Assembly: GCA_030834125.1 (NCBI GenBank)
Contig: JAURFW010000018.1
Coordinates: 1 to 34,545 of the forward strand
Direction: 5' to 3'
Source: Bacteroidota bacterium
Lineage (GTDB): Bacteria > Bacteroidota > Bacteroidia > NS11-12g > UBA955
DNA length: 34,545 nucleotides
Shown here one piece after another: positions 15,135-24,533 of the stretch. Both the position numbers and the translations under genes were made by a program. Positions within the stretch are counted from its first letter, which is position 1. Every line of letters begins with the position of its first letter. The notes below the pieces were generated by a model. The model did not search any database, was not told the origin of the DNA, and worked only from the letters and a program-made list of their open reading frames with translations.

Positions 15135-17993
15135 ATGAGCCAAATAGATGCGCGCTATTTCAAGCCTTTTGAGGAGAGACATAATGGTCTTTCACAGGCT
15201 GACATTCAAGTTATGCTAGATACAATTGGGGTTAGTTCAATGGATGAATTGATAGAGAGAACCATCCCAGCAAATATCCGAAGAAAGGGTACAATGGATA
15301 TCGGTGCCCCTATGAGTGAGCCGCAGTTTTTGGCAAAAGTTAAAGAATTGGCATCTAAGAATACTGTTTTTTCGAACTATATAGGAATGGGATATTATGG
15401 AACCCATACACCTACTGTGATTTTACGTAACATTATGGAAAATCCAGGTTGGTATACCCAATATACTCCATATCAAGCAGAAATTGCACAAGGTAGATTA
15501 GAGGCATTGTTGAATTTCCAAACTATGGTTATTGAATTAACAGGAATGGAGATTGCGAATGCTAGTTTATTAGATGAGGGTACAGCCGCAGCTGAGGCTA
15601 TGGGTATGTTCAAGGGGTTGTTACCTAGAAAAAGTACTGCAAGTAAGTTTTTTGTAGATGAAAATACCTTCCCACAAACAATTGATATCTTAACAACTCG
15701 TGCCGAACCAATAGGAGTTGAGTTGGTAATTGGAGATTATAAATCCTTCCAACCTACTGAAGAATTTTTTGGGGCTTTAGTTCAGTATCCCAACAACGAA
15801 GGAAGTATTGAAGATTACAGAGAGTTTGTAAAAACATGTAAATCTGCTGAAATTAAAACTTGTTTTGCAGCAGATATATTAGCACTTTCAATATTAACTC
15901 CTCCTGGTGAGTTTGATGCAGATTGTGTAATTGGTAATACTCAGAGATTTGGTGTGCCAATGGGATTTGGTGGACCACATGCAGCATATTTTGCAACTCG
16001 TGAAGAGTTCAAAAGACAAATTCCAGGTAGAATTATTGGTGTATCTCTCGATAGAAGAGAAAATCGTGCTTTAAGAATGGCCCTTCAAACTCGTGAGCAA
16101 CATATCAAACGTCAGAATGCTACTTCAAATATTTGTACTGCTCAAGTATTATTAAGCATAATGGCTAGTATGTATGCTGTTTACCATGGTCCGAATGGTA
16201 TTAAGAAAATTGCTAAAAGAGTACATGGTTTGGCGAGAAATGCTTCGGAAAGATTATCAAAAATTGGTTTTGTAAATAAAAACGAAAATTATTTCGATAC
16301 CTTATGTTTGGATTCTAACGGTAAGCAGGAAGAGTTTAAGCGTAAAGCAGAGTCTGTACAAATGAATTTTAGATATTTCACTAATGGAAATATTGGTATT
16401 TCTATGGATGAAACAACTACTATTGATGATGTAAATGCAATAGTGAGTCTATTTGGTGGTGATACCAACGAAGGACAAACAATTTTTGAAAATAATTGGC
16501 CAATTTGGGCTATTCGTACCTCCGAATATATGACGCACCCAGTGTTTAATAAATACCATATTGAACACGAGATGCTTCGTTATATCAAAAGACTAGAATC
16601 AAAAGATTTGAGTTTATGTCATAGTATGATTCCATTAGGATCTTGTACAATGAAATTAAACGCATCCACAGAGATGATTCCCGTAACGTGGCCGGAATTC
16701 AACATGCTTCATCCCTTTGTCCCGAAGAATCAAGTTCAAGGATATCAAGAATTGATAGACGATCTAGATAAGGATTTATCTGAGATTACGGGTTTTGCCA
16801 AAATGAGTATGCAGCCAAATTCAGGAGCACAAGGTGAGTATGCGGGTTTAATGGTAATTAGAGAGTACTTCAAATCCAATGGACAAGGTCATAGAAATAT
16901 TGCTTTGATTCCTTCAAGTGCCCATGGAACTAATCCGGCAAGTGCCGTAATGGCTGGTATGCAGGTAGTTGTAACTAAATGTGATGATCACGGAAATATT
17001 GACGTAGAGGATTTACGGGAAAAAGCTATAGAACACAAAGATAACTTGGCAGTTTTGATGGTGACTTATCCAAGTACCCATGGAGTATTTGAGAGTGCAA
17101 TTAAGGAAATCACTCAAGTAATACACGACAATGGCGGTCAGGTTTATATGGATGGTGCAAATATGAATGCCCAGGTGGGATTAACTTCTCCAGGATTAAT
17201 TGGCGCGGATGTGTGTCACTTAAACTTACATAAAACTTTCTGTATTCCTCACGGTGGTGGTGGACCTGGAATGGGTCCCATTGGTGTTGCCGCACATTTA
17301 GCACCTTACTTGCCTGGTCATAAATTAGTGGATACTGGAATTGGGAATAAGGCAATGACTGCGGTTAGTGCAGCTCCATTTGGATCGGCAAGCATATTAC
17401 TAATTTCTTATGCATATATAAAAATGATGGGTGGAGCAGGGTTAACAGAAGCAACAAAAATTGCAATTCTAAATGCCAATTATATGAAGGCAAGATTGAG
17501 TGCTGAATACCCAATTTTATATGTAGGTGAACAAGGAATGGTAGCGCATGAAATGATTTTAGATACTCGTGGATTCAAAACTTCGGCTCATATAGAAGCT
17601 GAGGATATTGCTAAGCGTTTAATGGATTATGGATACCATGCTCCGACTTTGAGTTTCCCTGTTGCAGGAACACTAATGGTAGAACCAACAGAAAGTGAAA
17701 GCAAGGAGGAACTTGATCGTTTTTGCGATGTGTTACTTCAAATTCGAGAAGAAATTCGAGAAGTTGAATTGGGTATAACAGACGCAGATGTAAATGTTCT
17801 AAAGAATGCACCTCATATTGCTGATGAGTTAATTTCCGATGACTGGTCATTCCCGTACTCTAGAGAAAAGGCCGCTTATCCATTGCCATATTTGAAAGAG
17901 TTTAAATTTTGGCCAACTGTAGCCCGCGTAAATAACACATATGGAGATAGAAATCTTATATGTGCTTGCCTTCCAATGGAAGAGTATATGTAA
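15135..17993 (+). CDS. gcvP: Glycine dehydrogenase (decarboxylating), P-protein
   Basis: The pyridoxal-phosphate P-protein of the glycine cleavage system: it decarboxylates glycine and passes the aminomethyl group to the lipoylated H-protein. The 952-residue single chain contains both halves that are split in some bacteria. The N-terminal half has [13 protein letters not shown] and [16 protein letters not shown]; the C-terminal half has [20 protein letters not shown] and the PLP-binding [19 protein letters not shown] with Lys700. Length and motifs are complete. The ATG at 15135 (MSQIDARYF) is preferred over the TTG at 15123, which lies in the promoter element. Transcribed alone; no other glycine cleavage genes are in the window. 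Confidence 0.98.
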   Translation: MSQIDARYFKPFEERHNGLSQADIQVMLDTIGVSSMDELIERTIPANIRRKGTMDIGAPMSEPQFLAKVKELASKNTVFSNYIGMGYYGTHTPTVILRNIMENPGWYTQYTPYQAEIAQGRLEALLNFQTMVIELTGMEIANASLLDEGTAAAEAMGMFKGLLPRKSTASKFFVDENTFPQTIDILTTRAEPIGVELVIGDYKSFQPTEEFFGALVQYPNNEGSIEDYREFVKTCKSAEIKTCFAADILALSILTPPGEFDADCVIGNTQRFGVPMGFGGPHAAYFATREEFKRQIPGRIIGVSLDRRENRALRMALQTREQHIKRQNATSNICTAQVLLSIMASMYAVYHGPNGIKKIAKRVHGLARNASERLSKIGFVNKNENYFDTLCLDSNGKQEEFKRKAESVQMNFRYFTNGNIGISMDETTTIDDVNAIVSLFGGDTNEGQTIFENNWPIWAIRTSEYMTHPVFNKYHIEHEMLRYIKRLESKDLSLCHSMIPLGSCTMKLNASTEMIPVTWPEFNMLHPFVPKNQVQGYQELIDDLDKDLSEITGFAKMSMQPNSGAQGEYAGLMVIREYFKSNGQGHRNIALIPSSAHGTNPASAVMAGMQVVVTKCDDHGNIDVEDLREKAIEHKDNLAVLMVTYPSTHGVFESAIKEITQVIHDNGGQVYMDGANMNAQVGLTSPGLIGADVCHLNLHKTFCIPHGGGGPGMGPIGVAAHLAPYLPGHKLVDTGIGNKAMTAVSAAPFGSASILLISYAYIKMMGGAGLTEATKIAILNANYMKARLSAEYPILYVGEQGMVAHEMILDTRGFKTSAHIEAEDIAKRLMDYGYHAPTLSFPVAGTLMVEPTESESKEELDRFCDVLLQIREEIREVELGITDADVNVLKNAPHIADELISDDWSFPYSREKAAYPLPYLKEFKFWPTVARVNNTYGDRNLICACLPMEEYM

Positions 17994-18003
17994 TTAGTTA
18001 TAA

Positions 18004-18029
18004 TATCTCTACTTTTTAAATTAGAGATA
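18004..18029. terminator. Weak hairpin between gcvP and tsaE
   Basis: TATCTCTA (18004-18011) and TAGAGATA (18022-18029) form a perfect 8-bp stem with a 10-base loop in the 95-base gap between the convergent genes. There is no proper U-run after it, so terminator function is uncertain. Confidence 0.35.
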
Positions 18030-18088
18030 GGGTTTAGATTAAAAGCCGCCTATCGATCATAAGTATTAATTTCTTGGTATAAATTATA

Positions 18089-18499
18089 CTAATCAATATT
18101 TAAGGTATACTTCCTGTTCCGATCGTTATGACTGATTTCAATTATTATTGGGTAGTAAAAATTGATTAAATTCATTCCAATTTCTGGCCATTCAATTAAC
18201 CAAATACCATCTTCAAGCGATTCGTCAATACCAACATCATAGAGCTCTACAATATCGTTTACTCTGTACCAATCTGTATGGTAAATAGTTCCATTATTTG
18301 AATTATAGGTATTCACCAATCCAAATGTAGGGCTACTCATTTCACTTGTAACTCCAAGTTTGCTGCAGAATTTTTTGATTAACGTTGTTTTGCCCGCACC
18401 TAGGTCTCCTACAAAAGTGAAAATTCGGTTTTCTGGAAGCTTGTCTATGAGAACTTTAACAACCTCATCAAGCTCCTTTTCTTGAGCTATGATTTCCAT
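18089..18499 (-). CDS. tsaE: tRNA threonylcarbamoyladenosine biosynthesis ATPase TsaE
   Basis: The small P-loop ATPase that cycles with TsaB and TsaD to place the t6A modification on ANN-decoding tRNAs. It has 136 residues. The Walker A motif is GDLGAGKTT (31-39, Lys37), followed by SSPTFGLVNTY, the HTDWYRV block and WLIEWPE, all typical of the family. The ATG overlaps the porX stop by one base (TAATG), so the two are translated from one message with porX first. Confidence 0.95.
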   Translation of the reverse strand: MEIIAQEKELDEVVKVLIDKLPENRIFTFVGDLGAGKTTLIKKFCSKLGVTSEMSSPTFGLVNTYNSNNGTIYHTDWYRVNDIVELYDVGIDESLEDGIWLIEWPEIGMNLINFYYPIIIEISHNDRNRKYTLNID

Positions 18500-20052
18500 T
18501 ATTTACCTTTTGGACGCAAAGTAATAAGAGGACACATCATCTCTTCCATAGAGATTCCCCCATGTTGAAATGTGTTTTTATAATAATTAACGTAGTAATT
18601 GTAGTTATTGGGATATGCAAAGAAATCGTTTTCCATTGCAAATACAAAGGCCGAGCTTAAGTGTTGTAATGGTAGAAATAATTCCTTAGGTTTCTTTACC
18701 TCAAAAACTTCTTTGGCGTTGTAAGTGATGTTTTTACCCTGCTTATAGCGGAGATTTGAATTTACCTTTTTATCACCAATTACCTTCACCGCATTTTTTA
18801 CTCTAACGCTTCCATGGTCCGTAGTAATTACAATTTTTCCTGGCTTCTCAGCTATTCGTTGCATTGCTTCCCATAATGGAGAGTGTTTGAACCATGTGGC
18901 AGTTACGTTTCTATATGCCGCTTCGTCATCGGCGAGTTCACGCACAATATTTACATCAGTTCTAGCATGAGAGAAAGCATCTACAAAGTTATAGACGATA
19001 ACGTTCAACTGGTTTTGACGCATGTTTGGAACTTGATCTACTAATGCTTTTGCATTATCTAGATTTGTGATTTTTGTATAAGAGAATTTAATATCCCTTC
19101 TAAGTCTGCTGAGTTGTGAAGCCAAAAAATCTTTTTCATACATATTTTTCCCGCCTTCGTCTTCGTCGTTAGACCATTTATCAGGGAATGTTGATTCGAT
19201 TTCACTAGGCCGTAGTCCGCTAAAAATTGAATTACGGCAATATTGAGTTGTAGTTGGAAGTATGCTCATGTACATATCCTCTTGTTCAGTCCTGTATAGC
19301 TCATTTATTGTTTCAGAAATAGCTCTCCATTGATCAAATCTGAGATTATCTAGTAAAATGAAGTAAACAGGTTCTTCATTATCGAGCATTGGGTTAACAT
19401 GTTTACGAATCAGATTATGACTAAGCGTTATTTCAGTATCATCATCTTGAATGATTTCACTATAGTTTTTATCGATAAACTTACAAAAGCTACGGTTTGC
19501 ATCTGCTTTTTGGGTTTCCAATACCTCTTTCATTCCCCCTTGGTCAGTTTGCCCTAATTGCATTTCCCAAAAAACAAGTTTTTTGTAAACGTCTTTCCAT
19601 TCTTGAAAACTTAATCTATCAGAAACGCTCATGCCAATTTGCATAAATTCACGCTGATAACCTTGTGTAGTTTTTTCATTTATTAGACGTTTTTCATCTA
19701 CGTGTTTTTTGATGCTAAGTAATATTTGATTAGGATTTACGGGTTTAATTAAATAATCCGATATTTTACTTCCAATTGCCTCTTCCATAATATGCTCTTC
19801 TTCATTTTTAGTAATCATTATCACTGGCATATTTGGTCGTAACTGTTTGATTTCGGCTAATGCATCCAATCCACTAATTCCAGGCATATTTTCATCGAGA
19901 AATACAAGGTCAAAATCCTCATTTTTTACCGATTCAACGGCATCTCTGCCATTATTTACACTACTAACAGCAAATCCCTTTCCTTCTAAAAAAAGAATAT
20001 GTGGTTTTAATAAATCAATCTCATCATCGGCCCATAGAATTTTTTTCTGCAT
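18499..20052 (-). CDS. porX: PorX-type response regulator with PglZ phosphatase domain
   Basis: A 517-residue two-domain protein. Residues 1-120 form a CheY-like receiver with phospho-acceptor Asp53 (FLDENMPG), acidic Asp9/Asp10 and Lys near 100 in LIKPVNP. After a helical linker, residues of about 205-505 form a PglZ domain of the alkaline phosphatase superfamily, with metal-site residues in LLDNLRFDQWR, the nucleophile region PTTTQYCRNSIFSG, NFVDAFSHARTD and TTDHGSVRV. This layout is that of PorX, which with the kinase PorY controls type IX secretion genes in Bacteroidota and has phosphodiesterase activity. No DNA-binding domain. ATG at 20052 is chosen over TTG at 20079 because the receiver begins directly (MQKKILWADDE). 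Followed by tsaE. Confidence 0.93.
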   Translation of the reverse strand: MQKKILWADDEIDLLKPHILFLEGKGFAVSSVNNGRDAVESVKNEDFDLVFLDENMPGISGLDALAEIKQLRPNMPVIMITKNEEEHIMEEAIGSKISDYLIKPVNPNQILLSIKKHVDEKRLINEKTTQGYQREFMQIGMSVSDRLSFQEWKDVYKKLVFWEMQLGQTDQGGMKEVLETQKADANRSFCKFIDKNYSEIIQDDDTEITLSHNLIRKHVNPMLDNEEPVYFILLDNLRFDQWRAISETINELYRTEQEDMYMSILPTTTQYCRNSIFSGLRPSEIESTFPDKWSNDEDEGGKNMYEKDFLASQLSRLRRDIKFSYTKITNLDNAKALVDQVPNMRQNQLNVIVYNFVDAFSHARTDVNIVRELADDEAAYRNVTATWFKHSPLWEAMQRIAEKPGKIVITTDHGSVRVKNAVKVIGDKKVNSNLRYKQGKNITYNAKEVFEVKKPKELFLPLQHLSSAFVFAMENDFFAYPNNYNYYVNYYKNTFQHGGISMEEMMCPLITLRPKGK

Positions 20053-20170
20053 ATTTTTAAAACGAAATAAGTTAAACAAAATTCGACAATTGTTATGGCA
20101 ATTAGTAAAAATATAATTGCTTCACGTCGAAACACTGCAATTTCGTGATAAATACCCCAAATTTGCACCA

Positions 20171-20836
20171 GTGAGTTCACATCATATAGTTCGAGATAAT
20201 CAAGAACCGGCTTTAATCATTGCTAATGGCGAAAGTTGTGATTTAGGCCTTTTGGGTGATATAATGGAATGGACGCCATTTACACTTGTTCTTGATGGGG
20301 CATTGCAAAGAGTTCTGGATGCAGGGATAAGATGTGATGTTTGGCTAGGTGATTTTGATTCAGGAGTTGATCTAAATCTCGAAGAGCATCCACACCTCTC
20401 TCATATAAAGAAGGTACATGCACCAAATCAAGATCTTACAGACCTTCAAAAAGGTATTGAGTATTTAATTAATGAAGGGTTTTCGGGAGCTAATATTATG
20501 TGGGCGACAGGTAGGCGTCAAGACCATCATTTAAATAATATTTTAACATTATCACGTTATGCTGATAAAATCTCTTTAAATATTATTGATGATCATTCAA
20601 GAATTTATCCTTGTCCAAAAGAATTTAAAAAGTGGTATAAAAAAGGCACCCACCTTTCATTAATTCCTGTTGGAGAAGCTCATGATGTTTACACTACAAA
20701 TTTAAAATGGAATCTTTCAGGTGAACTGCTACATTTACCCGAATTCACAAGTAGCTCTAACGAAGTATTAGAGGATGGATTCGTGGAAATTTCGTTTAAA
20801 GAAGGTCATTTATTAATTATGGAATGTTGGGATTGA
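20171..20836 (+). CDS. thiN: Thiamine diphosphokinase
   Basis: Converts thiamine and ATP to thiamine diphosphate in the cytoplasm. With the chosen start it has 222 residues: the ATP/Mg site GDFDS (60-64), QDLTDLQKGI (87-96) with the paired acidic residues, and TGRRQDHHLNN (113-123), a variant of the family's TGGRxDH. The C-terminal half is a beta-rich domain. I choose GTG at 20171 (MSSHHIVRDNQEPALII) because a near-consensus -7 sequence (CAAATTTG, 20158-20165) ends 5 bases before it. The frame remains open to a TTG at 20117, a possible but less likely start. It diverges from porX and is followed by exonuclease III after 16 bases. Confidence 0.88.
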   Translation: MSSHHIVRDNQEPALIIANGESCDLGLLGDIMEWTPFTLVLDGALQRVLDAGIRCDVWLGDFDSGVDLNLEEHPHLSHIKKVHAPNQDLTDLQKGIEYLINEGFSGANIMWATGRRQDHHLNNILTLSRYADKISLNIIDDHSRIYPCPKEFKKWYKKGTHLSLIPVGEAHDVYTTNLKWNLSGELLHLPEFTSSSNEVLEDGFVEISFKEGHLLIMECWD

Positions 20837-20852
20837 TTGCGAACTTTCGGAA

Positions 20853-21620
20853 ATGAAAGTTATATCTTATAATCTTAATGGAATTAGAGCAGCTTGTAAT
20901 AAAGGTCTTATCTCTTATTTAAGATCTGAAAATGCCGATGTTGTTTGTTTTCAAGAATTGAAAGCGCTTCCAGAGCAAATAGATATTCCCGCTTTCGAGG
21001 AATTAGGCTATCATTGCTATTGGTTTTCCGCACAAAAGAAAGGGTATAGCGGTGTTGGAATTTTAAGTAAAATTAAACCGAAAAATGTTGTTGAGGGTAT
21101 GGGTGATGAATTGTTTGATATTGAAGGTAGGGTATTGCGGTTAGATTTTAATTGGGGAAGCATAATATCTGTCTATTTCCCTAGTGGAACAACAGGAGAT
21201 ATTAGACAAACGGTGAAAATGGATTTTTTAGAGAAATTCCAAAATCATATTAATGAACTCAGACAAATCCAGCCAAACCTGGTGGTTTGTGGTGATTATA
21301 ACATATGTCATAAAGCGATTGATATCCATGATCCGATAAGCAATAAAAATAGTACTGGATTTTTGCCTGAAGAACGGGAATGGATGACTCAATGGTTTGA
21401 TAATGGCTTTGTTGATTCATTTAGAAATTTGCATAAAGATGAATCTCATAATTATACATGGTGGAGCTACCGTGCCAATGCAAGAGTGAATAATAAGGGT
21501 TGGAGAATTGATTATATTTCAGTTAGTTCTGAACTTGCTGAAAAAATAAACGGCTCAGGAATACATCCCCAGGCCGTTCATAGTGACCACTGTCCTAGCT
21601 GGACAGAATTATCAATTTAA
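20853..21620 (+). CDS. xth: Exodeoxyribonuclease III (AP endonuclease)
   Basis: A 255-residue enzyme of the exonuclease III family that cuts DNA 5' of abasic sites in base excision repair. Active-site motifs in order are YNLNGIRAA (Asn7), CFQELK (Glu35), GDYNICH (Asp148, Asn150), WRIDYISVS and HSDHCP (Asp245-His246). No signal peptide, which separates it from the secreted EEP protein at 31107. It begins 16 bases after the kinase gene and may share its message. Its TAA stop overlaps the stop of the convergent gene in the four bases TTAA. Confidence 0.95.
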   Translation: MKVISYNLNGIRAACNKGLISYLRSENADVVCFQELKALPEQIDIPAFEELGYHCYWFSAQKKGYSGVGILSKIKPKNVVEGMGDELFDIEGRVLRLDFNWGSIISVYFPSGTTGDIRQTVKMDFLEKFQNHINELRQIQPNLVVCGDYNICHKAIDIHDPISNKNSTGFLPEEREWMTQWFDNGFVDSFRNLHKDESHNYTWWSYRANARVNNKGWRIDYISVSSELAEKINGSGIHPQAVHSDHCPSWTELSI

Positions 21621-22669
21621 TCTACCCAACGTTCGGTAATTCCGCCGTTTGGTGTAATAATCATCATTTTTGTTTTAACGGTATTATTGTTAATAATATT
21701 TATAGGTATTTTACGTGTAAATGAAACATTCATTGTGTAAACCATTTGAATACTTGGTTCAAGGGGATTTGGGTTAATAACTGCATCAAAAGAGTTACCA
21801 GATATTCTGTTATGAAATAATGTTGATCTGTTCGGGCGTTTTGCTGTTTCTTCTATATTATCATCTGAAATCGCGCTAACCGCCATTGGTTGATAGTTTA
21901 CATATTGATCAACTGGGTCAACTTGATATGTGTTTTCAGATACAATTCGATAGCAGGTGTCTAGGTTTACCTTTAGTTCTTTAAATGATTTCATTCTTTC
22001 ATTAAGAATGGAAATCGCCGCCTTTCTCATTTGATTCTTTGCAAAATGAGTTGAATCGTAATGATATTCTACTTTTATCAAATCATAGATTTCGCACTGC
22101 GCTGCAATAGTAAAAAGTCTATCGAGTTGTTCAGGTTTATCGTAACGAATATGTATATTCTTTTGCATTTCAAAGCCTTTCGGTACTTCAATGTAAGCAC
22201 TAGAAAATAGTTTTTTTTCTTTTCTAAAAATAGGAACCAACGCAATCATATCCACATAAAAATTTTCAGGATTGAGCCCAATATCTTTACCCATGGTAAC
22301 AAATTTTCTAACTCTTTTTGTTAACTTACTGTCAAGCTCAACAATTTTTTCACCAGCCTGATTCATATGAAATATTGCCGTATAACCTGTGGGTTCTGCA
22401 TTCTTTAATACCTGGATGGTTAGATTTGTATTGTTAGCATCTGAGTATGTACCTTGTTGACCTTTTTTACTGTCACCAAAGTTCCATTGTTGAGAAAGCA
22501 TTCCTTGGTTTATTTGAGTTTGATTTACCGGAGCAGCAAAAGAACGATTCTCGTATGTAGCGTTCATTTTAAAACGATTGTTCTCATTCCAAGTGGAATT
22601 TCCGGATACCTGGGCCTGAGAACTACAGGCAGTTGCTATGCCTATTAGGACAAAAAGTAAATTTTTCAT
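21617..22669 (-). CDS. Secreted SIMPL-like (DUF541-like) protein
   Basis: A 350-residue exported protein. Residues 1-19 are a signal peptide (MKNLLFVLIGIATACSSQA). The central part (about 85-265) looks like a divergent SIMPL domain: VELDSKLTKRVRKFVTMGKDIGLNPENF, then a pair of helices ending in a QMRKAAISILNERMKSFKELKVNL stretch that resembles the A-x-x-A-K-x-x-A-E helix of the family. The match is weaker than for the gene at 28919. The N-terminal 80 residues and the last 70 are unassigned. Members of this family lie in the periplasm or outer membrane and have no agreed function. The gene is convergent with exonuclease III and ends in a shared TTAA. Confidence 0.7.
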   Translation of the reverse strand: MKNLLFVLIGIATACSSQAQVSGNSTWNENNRFKMNATYENRSFAAPVNQTQINQGMLSQQWNFGDSKKGQQGTYSDANNTNLTIQVLKNAEPTGYTAIFHMNQAGEKIVELDSKLTKRVRKFVTMGKDIGLNPENFYVDMIALVPIFRKEKKLFSSAYIEVPKGFEMQKNIHIRYDKPEQLDRLFTIAAQCEIYDLIKVEYHYDSTHFAKNQMRKAAISILNERMKSFKELKVNLDTCYRIVSENTYQVDPVDQYVNYQPMAVSAISDDNIEETAKRPNRSTLFHNRISGNSFDAVINPNPLEPSIQMVYTMNVSFTRKIPINIINNNTVKTKMMIITPNGGITERWVD

Positions 22670-22702
22670 AGTTTAATTTATTGTGTAACGCACTTCAATA
22701 CC

Positions 22703-23872
22703 TTATGGGTACACAAAGTTGTGAGTTTTATTATTTATTGTGAGTTTTTTACTTGAAAATGACTCTGTATGTCCGATGATTTGTGCTTCGATATTATAAT
22801 TCTTTGCAATAGAAATCATGGTATTTGCTGAATTCTCATCAGTGTAAATTTCAAGTCGATGCCCCATATTAAATACCTGATACATTTCTTTCCAATCGGT
22901 TTGACTTTGAGACTGAATTAACTGAAATAACGGAGGGATTGGTAATAGATTATCCTTGATAACATGTAGGTTATCGATAAAATGTAAAATTTTGGATTGG
23001 CCTCCCCCAGAACAATGTACCATTCCTTTAATTTGATCTCTACCTACCTCTTCAATTATTGATTTAACTAGTGGTGCATATGTTCTTGTAGGAGATAAAA
23101 CTAATTTTCCGGCATCAACAGGGCTTCCTTCTACAGGGTCTGTTAATAGTACATTGCCGCAATATACCACATCATCAGGAAGAGATGTGTCATATGATTC
23201 GGGATATTTTTCTCTGTAAATATTTGAAAAAACATCGTGTCTTGCACTAGTGAGACCGTTAGATCCCATTCCTCCATTGTATTCACTTTCATAAGTGGTT
23301 TGCCCATAGCTGGCAAAACCTACAATCACCTGATTAGCAGCAATTCTAGCATTGTCTATAATTTCATTGCGTTTAGATTGAGCAATTAATGTAGAATCTA
23401 CCACAACCGTGCGGACTAAATCGCCTAAGTCTGCAGTTTCACCTCCTGTAGTATGGATTTCAATACCATGTTGACGCATATTTTCGCAGAACTCCTCGGT
23501 GCCATTAATAATTTCAGCAATTATTTCTCCGGGGATATTCCCTTTATGCCTGCCTATTGTACTTGATAGTAAAAATGGTCCTGTAGAACCCACGCAAAGT
23601 AGGTCATCTGTATTCATTACAATTGCGTCTTGTGCAATACCTTTCCATACAGAAATATCAGCTGTTTCCTTCCAATATAAATAAGCTAAACTGCTTTTTG
23701 TTCCGGCACCATCGGCATGCATGATAGTACACATTTCAGGGTTACCGGTTAATTGGTCTGGTATTATTTTACAAAATGCTTTTGGGAAAAGTCCTTTGTC
23801 TAGGTTTTTAATGGCGTTATGGACGTCTTCTTTTTGGGATGAAACTCCGCGTTGCGCGTATTTATTAGACAT
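22703..23872 (-). CDS. purM: Phosphoribosylformylglycinamidine cyclo-ligase
   Basis: The fifth step of purine synthesis: ATP-dependent ring closure of formylglycinamidine ribonucleotide to aminoimidazole ribonucleotide. The 389-residue protein has the PurM fold. Blocks seen are HADGAGTKSSLAYLYW, QDAIVMNTDDLLCVGSTGPF, the TTGGETADLGDLVRT motif, GLTSARHDVF and VHCSGGGQSKI. It is longer than the approximately 345-residue E. coli enzyme, as is common for the Bacteroidota form with its own insertions. Start ATG at 23872, preceded by a -7 element. It is transcribed alone or behind the tyrosine phosphatase. Confidence 0.95.
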   Translation of the reverse strand: MSNKYAQRGVSSQKEDVHNAIKNLDKGLFPKAFCKIIPDQLTGNPEMCTIMHADGAGTKSSLAYLYWKETADISVWKGIAQDAIVMNTDDLLCVGSTGPFLLSSTIGRHKGNIPGEIIAEIINGTEEFCENMRQHGIEIHTTGGETADLGDLVRTVVVDSTLIAQSKRNEIIDNARIAANQVIVGFASYGQTTYESEYNGGMGSNGLTSARHDVFSNIYREKYPESYDTSLPDDVVYCGNVLLTDPVEGSPVDAGKLVLSPTRTYAPLVKSIIEEVGRDQIKGMVHCSGGGQSKILHFIDNLHVIKDNLLPIPPLFQLIQSQSQTDWKEMYQVFNMGHRLEIYTDENSANTMISIAKNYNIEAQIIGHTESFSSKKLTINNKTHNFVYP

Positions 23873-23877
23873 TACTA

Positions 23878-23885
23878 CAAATATA
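23878..23885 (-). promoter_or_regulatory. Putative -7 element (TATATTTG) of purM
   Basis: On the minus strand this is an exact TAnnTTTG ending 5 bases before the purM ATG (23872). No clear -33 box. Points to a purM transcript with practically no leader. Confidence 0.5.
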
Positions 23886-23929
23886 CATTGAAATCATCTT
23901 TCTATTTTATGGATAGTGAATTAGAAATA

Positions 23930-24039
23930 CTATTGCATTTTTTGATTGGCAGATTTAAACCATTCAATCATCTCTTTTTATCATCTGCGGATAGATCGGC
24001 CACCTTATAAGTGATAACATAGCCTGTTGATTTATTCAT
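23930..24039 (-). pseudogene. Small ORF behind the tyrosine phosphatase, broken by a frameshift
   Basis: An ATG at 24039 overlaps the phosphatase stop (ATGAATAA) and opens a 23-codon frame (MNKSTGYVITYKVADLSADD, then KKR) that stops at 23968. A second frame opens at an overlapping ATGA (start 23971) and reads MIEWFKSANQKMQ to a stop at 23930. One extra A in the preceding A5 run would join them into one natural-looking 36-residue peptide ending DDKKEMIEWFKSANQKMQ. This could be a small gene with a recent frameshift, a decayed gene end, a sequencing error in the A-run, or chance. I recognise no family with confidence; the end faintly resembles helical ends of heme-binding domains. Confidence 0.35.
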
Positions 24040-24508
24040 TACTCGCTGCGTTGAGGTAGTTTACCCAAAGGTCGGCGTTTTTATCAATTATTTGAAAAAC
24101 ATTTTCAAATCCTTCATCGCCTCCATACCAAGGATCTGGAATATTGGAGTTGGGTGCATCAGGATCTAATTCTCTAAATAAATGTATTTTATCTTTCTGC
24201 TCTTGTGTTCTGCAAAAATTCAATACTTGAAAGTGCACATCTGAGGCCATAGTTACAATTAAATCAAAATCCATTAGATCTCCTAATGTTAGTTGTCTGC
24301 TAATGGAATCCACTTCAATGCCATGAGTCGAAGCATTTTTTCTTGTTCTGTCATCTGCTCTTTCTCCATTATGGAACCCATTGGTACCGCAGGAGTCTAT
24401 ATAAAAATTATCGCTTAAGTTTTGTGAATCAACTTTTGCGCGAAATAGTGCTTCTGCTAAAGGACTTCGACAAATATTACCAAGGCATACAAATAGGATT
24501 TTTTTCAT
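24032..24508 (-). CDS. Low-molecular-weight protein-tyrosine phosphatase
   Basis: A 158-residue cytoplasmic phosphatase of the arsenate reductase-like fold. The P-loop C-x5-R-S is VCLGNICRSPLAEAL (nucleophile Cys8, Arg14), and the general acid Asp125 sits in the IPDPWYGG loop. Both key parts are intact and the length is normal. Targets are unknown; in other bacteria such enzymes act on tyrosine kinases or on small-molecule phosphates. It is 25 bases downstream of the lipoprotein gene on the same strand, and its stop overlaps the small ORF behind it. Confidence 0.95.
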   Translation of the reverse strand: MKKILFVCLGNICRSPLAEALFRAKVDSQNLSDNFYIDSCGTNGFHNGERADDRTRKNASTHGIEVDSISRQLTLGDLMDFDLIVTMASDVHFQVLNFCRTQEQKDKIHLFRELDPDAPNSNIPDPWYGGDEGFENVFQIIDKNADLWVNYLNAASNE

Positions 24509-24533
24509 TTATTTATTTTTTGAAGTTAGTTTG

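Noticed and set aside
20095-20148. ATG at 20095 as the start of the thiamine kinase
   Set aside because: It is out of frame with the kinase and reaches a stop (TGA) after 17 codons.
20853-21620. Exonuclease III and the EEP gene at 31107 as recent duplicates
   Set aside because: They share only the fold motifs; one lacks a signal peptide, the other has it, and the sequences between the motifs differ.
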